From NCBI GenBank assembly GCA_002307055.1, contig DBTM01000007.1, positions 1 through 9,410 on the forward strand: a DNA stretch of 9,410 nucleotides, read 5' to 3'. Below the pieces are notes generated by a model, which was not told the DNA's origin, made no database searches, and saw nothing but the letters and a program-made list of their open reading frames with translations. The stretch comes from Clostridiales bacterium UBA1316 (lineage in GTDB: Bacteria > Bacillota > Clostridia > Oscillospirales > Oscillospiraceae). Of this stretch, positions 1 through 6,599 are shown one piece after another. Positions within the stretch are counted from its first letter, which is position 1; every line of letters starts with the position of its first letter. Both the position numbers and the translations under genes were made by a program.

Positions 1-781
1 CGCCGCCGGAGGCGACGGAGAAGTATTTTTTCCCGCACTCGAGGCGCTCTTTTTTATATGTACCGGCGACGGGATGCTGGAAGCGCGTCGGATTTGTGGA
101 ATTACCGGTGATGGATATATCGACATTTTCCAGGTGCATGATGGCGACACCCTCGCGGACATCGTCCGCGCCGTAGCAGCGAACAGCGGCGCGGTCGCCC
201 TTTGAATAGGCGATTTCTTCGGTGACGGTGACTGCGCCGGTATAATAATCGAACGCTGTTTTGCAGTAGGTAAAGCCGTTGATACGGGAAATGATCTGGG
301 CGGCATCCTTGCCCAAGCCGTTTAAGATGATGCGGAGCGGTTTTGTGCGGATGGTGTTCGCGCTTTTTGCGATGCCGATGGCACCCTCCGCCGCCGCGAA
401 GGATTCGTGACCGGCAAGAAAGGCAAAGCATTCCGTTTCGTCGGTGAGGAGCATAGCGGCTAAATTACCGTGCCCGAGACCGACCTTTCTGTCCTCGGCG
501 ACAGAGCCGGGGATACAGAAGGCCTGAAGGCCGATGCCGATGGCTTCCGCCGCCTGCGCGGCGATGGTGCAGCCTTTTTTAAGCGCGATGGCGGAGCCTG
601 CCGTATACGCCCAACCGGCATCCTCAAAGCAAATCGACTGGGTTTCCTTGGCTGTTGTATAGGGATCCAAGCCAAACTTATCGCAGAGGACTTTAGCTTC
701 CTCGATATTTTTAATACCATACCCCGATAAAACGGCGTTGATTTTTTCAATTCGGCGCTCGTAGCTTTCAAACAGTTCCAT
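1..781 (-). CDS. GGGtGRT-family protein, 3' end outside window
   Basis: My own translation from the ATG at 781-779 gives 260 uninterrupted residues running off the left edge. The visible part ends in SVASGG and the next codon begins with G, so the window cuts into the Gly-rich GGGtGRT motif that gives this family (Pfam GGGtGRT, function unknown) its name. The family is roughly 330 residues as I remember it, so about 70 residues are missing. The protein looks cytosolic: no signal peptide or membrane segment. It has eight cysteines (C33, C51, C71, C89, C118, C173, C202, C249) and histidines in GLGHGN (H104) and AGHE (H125), which could bind metal or a cluster; that is inference. The ribosome site AAGGAGGG overlaps the TAA of the Fe-S scaffold gene 11 nt upstream, so the two are surely cotranscribed and probably translationally coupled. 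Recognition rests on the motif, overall sequence and the partner gene; no function is claimed. Confidence 0.88.
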   Translation of the reverse strand, partial: MELFESYERRIEKINAVLSGYGIKNIEEAKVLCDKFGLDPYTTAKETQSICFEDAGWAYTAGSAIALKKGCTIAAQAAEAIGIGLQAFCIPGSVAEDRKVGLGHGNLAAMLLTDETECFAFLAGHESFAAAEGAIGIAKSANTIRTKPLRIILNGLGKDAAQIISRINGFTYCKTAFDYYTGAVTVTEEIAYSKGDRAAVRCYGADDVREGVAIMHLENVDISITGNSTNPTRFQHPVAGTYKKERLECGKKYFSVASGG

Positions 782-792
782 AATGACCCTCC

Positions 793-1485
793 TTATTCAT
801 GGCGCGGGTCTATGTATTTAACGCCTTCGGCAAAGCGGCCATACGTGCCCGTTGATTTTTTAAGCGCTTCATTGGCGTCGGTACCCTTTTTGATAAAATC
901 CATCATTTTGCCGAGATGGATAAATTCGTAACCGATAATCTGACCGTCATCATCGAGGGCCATTTTATTGATATATCCTTCGGCAATTTCAAGATACCGC
1001 GAGCCCTTCGCCAGGGTGCCGAACGTCGTTCCGACCTGGCTCCGCATCCCCTTGCCGAGATCCTCAAGACTTGCGCCGATGGGCAGACCGCCTTCGGAGA
1101 AGGCGGTCTGTGTCCGCCCGTAGACAATTTGGAGAAAGAGCTCGCGCATGGCGACATTGATGGCGTCGCAGACAAGGTCCGTATTGAGCGCTTCGAGTAT
1201 CGTTTTACCCGGCAGGATTTCGGCAGCCATGGCGGCGGAGTGCGTCATGCCGCTGCAGCCGATTGTTTCGACGAGCGCCTCCTGAATAATACCGTCCTTG
1301 ACATTCAGCGTCAGCTTGCAGGTACCCTGCTGCGGCGCGCAGCCGCCGACGCCGTGCGTCAAGCCGGATATATCCTCGATTTTTTTGGCTTTTACCCATT
1401 TTCCCTCTTCGGGGATCGGCGCGGGCCCGTGATTGACGCCCTTGGCGACACAGGCCATTTCCTCGACTTCGTGCGAAAAGTTCAT
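793..1485 (-). CDS. NifU/IscU-like iron-sulfur cluster assembly scaffold protein (GGGtGRT partner type)
   Basis: A 230-residue cytosolic protein. Residues about 45-105 look like the NifU N-terminal/IscU fold: GVGGCAPQQGTCKLTL followed by an IGCSGMTHSAAMAAE segment and GKTILEAL, matching the IscU order of Cys-KL-x-V, then GC-x-x-x-A-S, then GK(S/T)-x-x-EA. Candidate cluster ligands are C49 or C56, C77 and C106, with C12 as an extra. IscU proteins are about 130 residues, so the C-terminal 100 residues are additional and I do not recognise them outside this clostridial family. The family is known to sit next to GGGtGRT genes, as here (11-nt gap downstream). The ATG at 1485 is preceded by GGAG at a rather long 13 nt, which is acceptable. 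The upstream permease stops 52 nt away with no clear terminator, so it is probably in the same transcript. General Fe-S assembly is one reading; a dedicated role for the GGGtGRT protein is more likely but inferred. Confidence 0.85.
   Translation of the reverse strand: MNFSHEVEEMACVAKGVNHGPAPIPEEGKWVKAKKIEDISGLTHGVGGCAPQQGTCKLTLNVKDGIIQEALVETIGCSGMTHSAAMAAEILPGKTILEALNTDLVCDAINVAMRELFLQIVYGRTQTAFSEGGLPIGASLEDLGKGMRSQVGTTFGTLAKGSRYLEIAEGYINKMALDDDGQIIGYEFIHLGKMMDFIKKGTDANEALKKSTGTYGRFAEGVKYIDPRHE
1084..1110 (-). repeat. Perfect 11-bp intragenic inverted repeat
   Basis: CAGACCGCCTT at 1084-1094 and AAGGCGGTCTG at 1100-1110 are exact reverse complements around a 5-nt loop. It lies inside the Fe-S scaffold gene, in codons for residues around QTAFSEGGL (about 126-134). 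No U tract follows on either strand, so it is not an obvious terminator. Confidence 0.7.
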
Positions 1486-1537
1486 ATGCTGTCTTTAGCT
1501 CCCTTCATAATCCTGGTGATATGATGTGAATCCTGAC

Positions 1538-3148
1538 TTAATTATTGAGCGCTTCAAAGCGGCGACTCCCGCCCTTCCGCAGATAGCGGTACATAATGCC
1601 CGACAAAACCGCGAAAAGCGCCGCGCAGATTGCAAGATAACCTTCAATTTGAAATACCGGTGATAAAACGAGCGCGTACAAGATAATGAGTCCGGCAACC
1701 AGGGCCATGGCGCCGAACATGGTAAGCATGACACTAACGCTTTGTTTAATCGGCTGAAGCTCGTTGATCCAGTCGAATTTCGGGAACTGCAGGTTGATAA
1801 CGACACCGAACAGAGCCATGAGCAGATTCATCAAAACTGGGACGGCTATGATCAGGAGAAACTCAACTGCTGTGACCCGCAGCGCGGCGGCGCATATCAG
1901 CGCCGAGACAGCGGCTGGGATACCGCAGACGGCTAGGTGCATATCGACCTTTGCCATCAGGATATCAATCGGCAGAACGGGCAGGCTCTTGGCGATCCAG
2001 AGGTTTTTGCCTTCAAGCGACACGGAGGGTGCCGACACAAAATTGAGCGCCGAAATCGTACTGAGCGCCATACACACGAGCGCCGCAGGGGAAAGCGAGA
2101 GTCCCGCCGTATTGAAATGATCCAGATAATTTAGAACGAGACTGCGGTTTATAACGAGCACGACTGCACCGACGAGCATAAAAGCGCCGCCGAGTGAGGA
2201 GTTTAGGATATACATCGGATTGGACCAGAAGTGGCGCAGCTCCTTGCTGATAAAGGCGGAGCGCACGCCGGATACCTTGAGCGCCTTTTCCGTGTATTTA
2301 ATTCTGGCTGCACCGCGGTTCATCGTTGCAATCTTCACGAAATTGGCGGATAAAATGAGTACCATGATGACGAAGGGTGCAATAATGCAGAGCAGGAAGA
2401 TCAGAAAGCTGAGTATATTACCCTGCGCGACGGCAATACCCAGGTGGTATGCCGGAAAAAGAGACTCCCTGACGGCGGTTGCAATCTTCTCTCCGTTTTG
2501 AATCAGCTGATTCATATGACCGGTGAGATTGGAAAACACGAAAAAGTACAGGCCCATGAAGATCAGAGAGAAAACAAGCGTCACAATATTTTTGTTATGC
2601 AGCCGCGACGTGATGAGCGCGATGAGCCACGCGAAGAAGCTGGCGAAGGAAAGCGCCGCGAGCGGCAGGACGAGAACAGCGATAATGAAAAACACAACGC
2701 TGACCGCTGCCACCGGCTGCAAAGTGACCCAGGCAACAAAGGCGGGCAGGGCGATGAACGCCGCGAATACATATTCTAAAAGCAGCAGGGAAGCAAGCCG
2801 GCCGATGAGGATATCCCGCGGCTTGATCGGAAGAGAGAGCAGCAGCTCATTGTCCCTGGCATTGAACAGCTGCGCCTGGGCGGCAAAAATGCTGCCGATA
2901 AAGCAAAACGCAAAAATCCCTATGCCCGCGAGAGAAAAGTAAAACCAGCCAAGCCCCATGGAAAAAAGCGGCTTATTCAGCTGATAGAAGGTCACCCCAA
3001 ACAGACCCATTAAGGCACCGATGACATAGAGGGTGAGCAGGATAATTAAAACAATGATAACCGGGTTTCTTTTCTTTTTACTTCTGTTTTTGAGAAACAT
3101 TCTCGAAAAGAGCGCACGGATGTTGAGAGCAATCAGTTTACCGGTCAT
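1538..3148 (-). CDS. ABC-2-type exporter permease
   Basis: A 536-residue integral membrane protein. I count about 12 hydrophobic segments, near residues 28-55, 65-88, 116-140, 146-184 (two), 193-210, 250-271, 321-340, 360-380, 411-430, 435-458, 480-500 and 510-528. The N-terminus is basic (RSKKKRN before segment 1), which puts it in the cytoplasm by the positive-inside rule. Larger soluble loops lie at about 89-115, 211-249 and 272-320. This is the layout of the roughly 530-residue Firmicute 'putative ABC transporter permease subunit' group within the ABC-2 superfamily. Its ATG shares four bases (ATGA) with the stop of the ATPase gene, and GGAGG stands 7 nt upstream of it inside the ATPase gene, so the two are translationally coupled and form one transporter. 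The substrate is unknown: such exporters move peptides, drugs or lipids, and polyamine export is only a guess from the neighbouring operon. Confidence 0.85.
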   Translation of the reverse strand: MTGKLIALNIRALFSRMFLKNRSKKKRNPVIIVLIILLTLYVIGALMGLFGVTFYQLNKPLFSMGLGWFYFSLAGIGIFAFCFIGSIFAAQAQLFNARDNELLLSLPIKPRDILIGRLASLLLLEYVFAAFIALPAFVAWVTLQPVAAVSVVFFIIAVLVLPLAALSFASFFAWLIALITSRLHNKNIVTLVFSLIFMGLYFFVFSNLTGHMNQLIQNGEKIATAVRESLFPAYHLGIAVAQGNILSFLIFLLCIIAPFVIMVLILSANFVKIATMNRGAARIKYTEKALKVSGVRSAFISKELRHFWSNPMYILNSSLGGAFMLVGAVVLVINRSLVLNYLDHFNTAGLSLSPAALVCMALSTISALNFVSAPSVSLEGKNLWIAKSLPVLPIDILMAKVDMHLAVCGIPAAVSALICAAALRVTAVEFLLIIAVPVLMNLLMALFGVVINLQFPKFDWINELQPIKQSVSVMLTMFGAMALVAGLIILYALVLSPVFQIEGYLAICAALFAVLSGIMYRYLRKGGSRRFEALNN

Positions 3149-3855
3149 TTCTGATCCTCCAGCTCCAAAAACACGGATTCGAGCGATGAGTTGCCTTTGA
3201 CCTCATCCATTGTACCCGCGACGAGGAGCTTGCCGCTTTTGATGATGGCGACCTTGTCGCAGAGCTTTTCTGCCACATCAAGGACATGCGTCGAGAAGAA
3301 AATCGCACCTCCGGCATTGCACTTTTCCCGCATGATCGTTTTTAGGGAATGCGAAGCGATTGGGTCCAGGCCGACGAACGGCTCGTCCATAATCATGAGC
3401 TTTGGGTCGTGCAGGAGCGCGGAGATAAGCGCCAGTTTTTGCTTCATGCCGTGGGAGTAGGCAGAAATGGGCTGCGCAAGATCAGCTGTCAGCTCAAACA
3501 TGTCGGCGTATTTATGAATGCGTTCCAAGCGGAGGTCCGCCGGGATTCCAAAGACATCCGAGATGAAGTTCAGATATTTGATGCCCGACAGAAACTCGTA
3601 CATATCCGGGTTATCGGGGATGTACGCCAGAGACCGTTTGCAGCCGAGCGGGTCCTCCCTGACTGATTTTCCGTCGACGAAAATTTCTCCGCTGTCAAAC
3701 TGCAGAATGCCGCTGACCGCCTTTATCGTCGTCGTTTTGCCGGCGCCGTTATGCCCGATAAAGCCGTAAATTTCTCCGGGCTCAATATGAAGCGTCAGGT
3801 CGTCGACAGCGCGTTTGCTGCCGAAGGTCTTCGTGAGATGGTTAATTTTGAGCAT
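3145..3855 (-). CDS. ABC transporter ATP-binding protein (exporter, ABC-2 class)
   Basis: A 236-residue nucleotide-binding domain of normal length. Walker A GHNGAGKT is at 34-41, Q-loop region AYIPDNPD at 77-84, signature SHGMKQK at 134-140 (a degenerate LSGGQ usual in ABC-2 exporters), Walker B LMIMDEP at 153-159 and the H-loop histidine at 180 in STHV. All catalytic elements are intact, so it should hydrolyse ATP to drive the membrane partner encoded immediately downstream with a 4-base overlap. I start it at the ATG at 3855 (MLKINHLTK) because this is where the family starts and because GGGGGA lies about 8 nt upstream. The frame stays open to an ATG at 3966, but those 37 residues have no family resemblance and would read through the leader repeats. 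It is the first gene of the left transcription unit. Confidence 0.93.
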   Translation of the reverse strand: MLKINHLTKTFGSKRAVDDLTLHIEPGEIYGFIGHNGAGKTTTIKAVSGILQFDSGEIFVDGKSVREDPLGCKRSLAYIPDNPDMYEFLSGIKYLNFISDVFGIPADLRLERIHKYADMFELTADLAQPISAYSHGMKQKLALISALLHDPKLMIMDEPFVGLDPIASHSLKTIMREKCNAGGAIFFSTHVLDVAEKLCDKVAIIKSGKLLVAGTMDEVKGNSSLESVFLELEDQK

Positions 3856-3883
3856 GTATTTATTCCCCCAGATAATTATATTA

Positions 3884-3894
3884 CCATATTTGCT
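3884..3894 (-). repeat. Leader direct repeat, copy A (AGCAAATATGG)
   Basis: Read on the minus strand, AGCAAATATGG occurs exactly here and again 60 bp upstream at 3944-3954. A degenerate relative (AGCAAGATATT) lies at 3994-4004. This copy is about 30 bp before the ATPase start codon. Confidence 0.7.
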
Positions 3895-3931
3895 ATAAAA
3901 TCCGCAAGCCGGTATGATGCTGATATTATAC

Positions 3932-3998
3932 ACACATGACACGCCATATTTGCTTTTAGGCTTCAAAAAGAAGCGCGTAAATCATGCGTGTCAAATAT
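3932..3998 (-). promoter_or_regulatory. Nested inverted repeat in the ABC operon leader (possible structured 5' UTR or operator)
   Basis: On the minus strand TGACACGC (3993-3986) and GCGTGTCA (3944-3937) form a perfect 8-bp outer arm. After one mismatch it can extend by four A-U or G-U pairs (3995-3998 with 3932-3935). Inside it, GCTTC and GAAGC (3974-3970 and 3964-3960) enclose a five-T loop. If transcription starts near 4007, the whole element is in the 5' leader of the ABC transporter operon. The outer arms could equally be a split protein-binding site. The pairing is seen directly; the role is inferred. Confidence 0.45.
3944..3954 (-). repeat. Leader direct repeat, copy B (AGCAAATATGG)
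   Basis: Identical 11-mer to 3884-3894. Its flank extends the match to a second element: AAGCCTAAAAGCAA at 3950-3963 corresponds to AAGCCCAAAAGCAA at 4000-4013 (13 of 14 bases, 50 bp apart). Three related units thus lie in the leader. Confidence 0.7.
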
Positions 3999-4013
3999 CT
4001 TGCTTTTGGGCTT

Positions 4014-4042
4014 ATTATATTGGTAACGCCGATTATATGCAA
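4014..4042 (-). promoter_or_regulatory. Sigma-70-type promoter for the ABC transporter/Fe-S unit
   Basis: On the minus strand there is a -35 TTGCAT (4042-4037), a 17-bp spacer, and a perfect -10 TATAAT (4019-4014), predicting a start near 4007 and a leader of about 150 nt before the ATPase ATG at 3855. It is the best -35/-10 pair I find in the gap. Other TATAAT boxes nearer the gene (3930-3925 and about 3880-3874) have no convincing -35. Confidence 0.55.
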
Positions 4043-4050
4043 TGGAAGCG

Positions 4051-4094
4051 AAGTTAACTTTGCCAAACTTAGTTAACGGGCGGTTAATTAACCG
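4051..4094. promoter_or_regulatory. Cluster of three TTAA-centred palindromes, candidate operators
   Basis: Three perfect palindromes: AAGTTAACTT (4051-4060), GTTAAC (4072-4077) and CGGTTAATTAACCG (4081-4094). Centres are 19 and 13 bp apart. They lie directly upstream of the predicted -35 at 4037-4042, at about -49, -68 and -81 from the predicted start, which is where activators or upstream repressor sites usually sit. No regulator gene is visible in the window. Confidence 0.4.
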
Positions 4095-4123
4095 GATCGT
4101 ATATCGAAGAGGGCAATGATTAA

Positions 4124-4155
4124 CAAACAGCGGACGAATTGCCGACCGCTGTTTG
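4124..4155 (-). terminator. Stem-loop after nspC, probable operon terminator
   Basis: CAAACAGCGG (4124-4133) and CCGCTGTTTG (4146-4155) are a perfect 10-bp inverted repeat with a 12-nt loop, beginning 15 nt after the nspC stop. On the minus strand the stem is followed by TTAATCATT, a weak U tract, so termination may be incomplete. No plus-strand gene enters it, so it most likely ends the polyamine operon. Confidence 0.6.
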
Positions 4156-4170
4156 AAAAATGATCGTTAT

Positions 4171-5352
4171 TCATGACAAGCGCCTTTTGAAATCCTCGTA
4201 GCCGAAGGATTTGACGAGTTCAGGCGAGCCGTCTGCTTTTGCGATGGCAATGGCGGGGAGGTTGATGCCGTTGAAGGTATTGTTTTTGACCATGGAATAG
4301 ATAGCCATATCGCTGAAAATCAGCCTATCGCCGACGGACAGGGGCTGATCAAAGCTGTAATCGCCGATAATGTCGCCGGCGAGGCAGGTCGGGCCGGTGA
4401 GCCTGTAATTATATTTTTTGGTATTTGGAAATCCGGAGCCGAGTACAAGCGGGCGGTAGGGCATCTCGAGCACATCGGGCATGTGGCAGGCGGCAGAGGC
4501 GTCGAGAATGGCGATTTTTATGCCGTTATCGACAATGTCGAGCACCGTACTGACAAGAAAGCCGGTGTTCAGGGCAACAGCCTCGCCCGGCTCTAAGTAC
4601 ACCTCGGCCCTATATTTGGCCTTAAATATGTTAATTGTACGGATGAGGGCGTCAACGTCGTAATCCTCTCGGGTGATGTGGTGCCCACCGCCGAAATTGA
4701 CCCACTCCATTTGAGGGAGATATTGGCCGAATTTTTCTTCTACGGCGGTCAGTGTCTTAATCAGCGCGTCGGCGTTTTGCTCGCAGAGTGTGTGAAAGTG
4801 GAGTCCGCTGACGCCGCTCAGCAAATCCTCGCGGAAATTGGCGCGTGTCACACCAAGGCGGGAGCCTTTAGCGCAGGGGTCATAGACAGCATGCCCCTGT
4901 GTGGAGCATTCGGGATTAATCCGGAGGCCTATTTTTTTGCCCGCGGACAAGGCTGCGGCTTTGTATTTTTCGAGCTGGCTGAAGGAGTTGAAGATGATAT
5001 GGTCGCATATATGTGCGATCTCATCGAATTCGTCCTCCCGATAAGCCGCGGAAAAGACATGGTTTTCCAAAGGGGTATTCAGCTGGTTCGAATGGGCGCG
5101 CACCATTTCCTCGAAACCGAGCTTTGCCTCGTGCAAGCCGCTCGCAGCCGTTCCGCTGAGATATTGGCCGATGAGAGGATACAGCGCGTACATCGAAAAA
5201 GCCTTTTGGGCGAGCAGGGTTTTGCAGCCCGTCCTGTCCATGACGCTTTTGAGGATTTCCAGATTCTTTTGGAGCAGGGTTTCATCGACGATATAATACG
5301 GTGTCTTGAAGGCCGGGAAGGCCCCTGTGTCCGCCTGAAAGACCGGCGGCAT
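4171..5352 (-). CDS. nspC: Carboxynorspermidine/carboxyspermidine decarboxylase
   Basis: A 393-residue PLP enzyme of the alanine-racemase-fold (fold III) decarboxylases. It removes CO2 from carboxyspermidine or carboxynorspermidine to give spermidine or norspermidine, the last step of the aspartate-semialdehyde route. The PLP lysine is K50 in LLAQKAFS. HFHTLCEQNAD (185-195), GGGHH (221-225), the phosphate-binding EPGE (254-257), DASAACHMPDVLE (284-296) and the C-terminal active-site PTCLAGD with C323 are all present, and length matches the family (about 375-395). I take the ATG at 5352, which shares one base with the stop of the dehydrogenase (TGATG) and has GGAG 11 nt upstream. The frame is open to an ATG at 5400, but that adds a non-homologous Gly/Ala stretch. 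It is the last gene of the polyamine operon. Which amine it prefers cannot be read from sequence. Confidence 0.95.
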   Translation of the reverse strand: MPPVFQADTGAFPAFKTPYYIVDETLLQKNLEILKSVMDRTGCKTLLAQKAFSMYALYPLIGQYLSGTAASGLHEAKLGFEEMVRAHSNQLNTPLENHVFSAAYREDEFDEIAHICDHIIFNSFSQLEKYKAAALSAGKKIGLRINPECSTQGHAVYDPCAKGSRLGVTRANFREDLLSGVSGLHFHTLCEQNADALIKTLTAVEEKFGQYLPQMEWVNFGGGHHITREDYDVDALIRTINIFKAKYRAEVYLEPGEAVALNTGFLVSTVLDIVDNGIKIAILDASAACHMPDVLEMPYRPLVLGSGFPNTKKYNYRLTGPTCLAGDIIGDYSFDQPLSVGDRLIFSDMAIYSMVKNNTFNGINLPAIAIAKADGSPELVKSFGYEDFKRRLS

Positions 5353-6566
5353 CAATCCACCAGCTCCGGCGTCATGCACTCCTGCCAGGGGAGGCCCCAT
5401 TTATTCAGCGCGTCCATAAAAGGGTCGGGGTCAAACTCCTCGATGTTATGCACGCCGGGCTTCTTCCAGGTGCCGCTCATTAAAAGCATGGCGCCGATCA
5501 TGGCAGGGACGCCTGTTGTGTAGGAGATGGCCTGCGAGCCGACTTCGGCAAAGCTTGCCTCGTGGCTGCAGATATTATAAAGATAATAGGTTTTATCCCT
5601 GCCGTCTTTTTTGCCGGTAAAGATACAGCCGATATTTGTTTTCCCTTTTGTCCTCGGGCCGAGGGACGCCGGGTCGGGCAGCACGGCTTTTAAAAATTGG
5701 AGCGGGACGATCATTTTGCCGTCGAATTCAATGGGCTCAATGGACGTCATCCCCACGTTTTCCAGGCACCTTAAATGTGTCAGATAGCTCTGGCCGAAGG
5801 TCATGAAAAACCGGATACGCTTGATACCCTTGATGTTCAGCGCAAGGGACTCAAGCTCCTCGTGGTGCAGAAGGTACATATCTTTTTTACCGATTTCAGC
5901 GAAATCGTAGACGCGCTTAATTTCCATCGGCTCCGTCTCAATCCAGTGCCCGTCTTCCCAATAGCTGCCCTTGGCGGTAATTTCGCGGATATTGATTTCG
6001 GGGTTGAAATTTGTGGCAAACGGGTAGCCATGGTCGCCGCCGTTGGCGTCGAGGATATCGATATAATTAATCTCGTCAAAATGGTGCTTTTGGGCGTAGG
6101 CGGAAAACACACCGGTGACACCGGGGTCGAAGCCGCTGCCGAGCAGCGCGGTGATACCCGCTTTTTCGAAGCGGTCTTTATAAGCCCATTGCCATTTGTA
6201 TTCGAATTTTGCTGTGTCAAGCGGCTCATAGTTAGCTGTATCCACATAGTCCGTCTTCGTCGCGAGGCAGGCTTCCATAATCGTCAGGTCCTGATAAGGC
6301 AGCGCCAGGTTCAGGACGACATCCGGGTGGAACTCATTAATAAGCGAAATGAGGTCCATGACGTTATCCGCGTCAACCTTCGCTGTTGATATCTTCGTTT
6401 TCCCGCCGTATAACGCGGCTTTGTCAAGCTTTTCCTTGAGAGCGTCGCATTTGCTGAGCGTGCGGCTGGCGATCATGATTTCTTCAAAGACCGCGCTGTT
6501 TTGGCAGCATTTGTGGATGGCCACTCCAGCCACGCCGCCGCAGCCGATAATCAGAGCTCTGCCCAT
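5352..6566 (-). CDS. Carboxyspermidine/carboxynorspermidine dehydrogenase (saccharopine dehydrogenase family)
   Basis: A 404-residue NAD(P)H-dependent enzyme. It begins with a Rossmann nucleotide-binding loop, GCGGVAG (8-14), followed by SRT (34-36) after the second strand. GSGFDPGVTG (143-152) and DANGGDHG (173-180) are characteristic of the saccharopine/carboxyspermidine dehydrogenase family. In that family the enzyme condenses L-aspartate semialdehyde with putrescine (or 1,3-diaminopropane) and reduces the Schiff base to carboxyspermidine (or carboxynorspermidine). Lysine biosynthesis is the alternative for this superfamily, but the next gene, overlapping by one base, is nspC, which settles the assignment. 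Start ATG at 6566 with AAGGA 11 nt upstream; 33 nt separate it from the speE stop. All domains look intact. Often annotated simply as saccharopine dehydrogenase (Lys9-like). Confidence 0.93.
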   Translation of the reverse strand: MGRALIIGCGGVAGVAIHKCCQNSAVFEEIMIASRTLSKCDALKEKLDKAALYGGKTKISTAKVDADNVMDLISLINEFHPDVVLNLALPYQDLTIMEACLATKTDYVDTANYEPLDTAKFEYKWQWAYKDRFEKAGITALLGSGFDPGVTGVFSAYAQKHHFDEINYIDILDANGGDHGYPFATNFNPEINIREITAKGSYWEDGHWIETEPMEIKRVYDFAEIGKKDMYLLHHEELESLALNIKGIKRIRFFMTFGQSYLTHLRCLENVGMTSIEPIEFDGKMIVPLQFLKAVLPDPASLGPRTKGKTNIGCIFTGKKDGRDKTYYLYNICSHEASFAEVGSQAISYTTGVPAMIGAMLLMSGTWKKPGVHNIEEFDPDPFMDALNKWGLPWQECMTPELVD

Positions 6567-6599
6567 TGTATAACCAGTCCTTTCTTGGAATTGTATTTT

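Noticed and set aside
916..1524. Plus-strand open frame of 202 codons opposite the Fe-S scaffold gene
   Set aside because: It lies antisense to a clearly recognisable gene, resembles no family I know and has no good ribosome site. It is a frame kept open by codon bias.
1486..1537. Possible terminator or promoter between the permease and the Fe-S scaffold gene
   Set aside because: I find no stem-loop or -35/-10 pair, only a CAGGATT heptamer present twice, which is too short to mean much.
3925..3930. Second TATAAT box on the minus strand as an alternative promoter
   Set aside because: The hexamer at -35 distance is GCAAAT and there is no TGn extension, so it is weaker than the 4014-4042 pair. 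A minor start here cannot be excluded.
3856..3966. N-terminal extension of the ABC ATPase to an ATG at 3966
   Set aside because: The extra 37 residues do not fit the family and would translate the repeat-rich leader. The ATG at 3855 has a ribosome site and the usual N-terminus.
5353..5400. N-terminal extension of NspC to an ATG at 5400
   Set aside because: It would overlap the dehydrogenase by 49 bases and add a non-homologous stretch. The TGATG overlap at 5350-5354 is the normal arrangement.
4678..5523. Plus-strand open frame of 281 codons opposite nspC and the dehydrogenase
   Set aside because: It is fully antisense to two well-supported genes with intact motifs, and its predicted protein has no recognisable domain.
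5775..6389. Plus-strand open frame of 204 codons opposite the dehydrogenase
   Set aside because: It is antisense to a gene with clear family motifs and has no supporting signal of its own.
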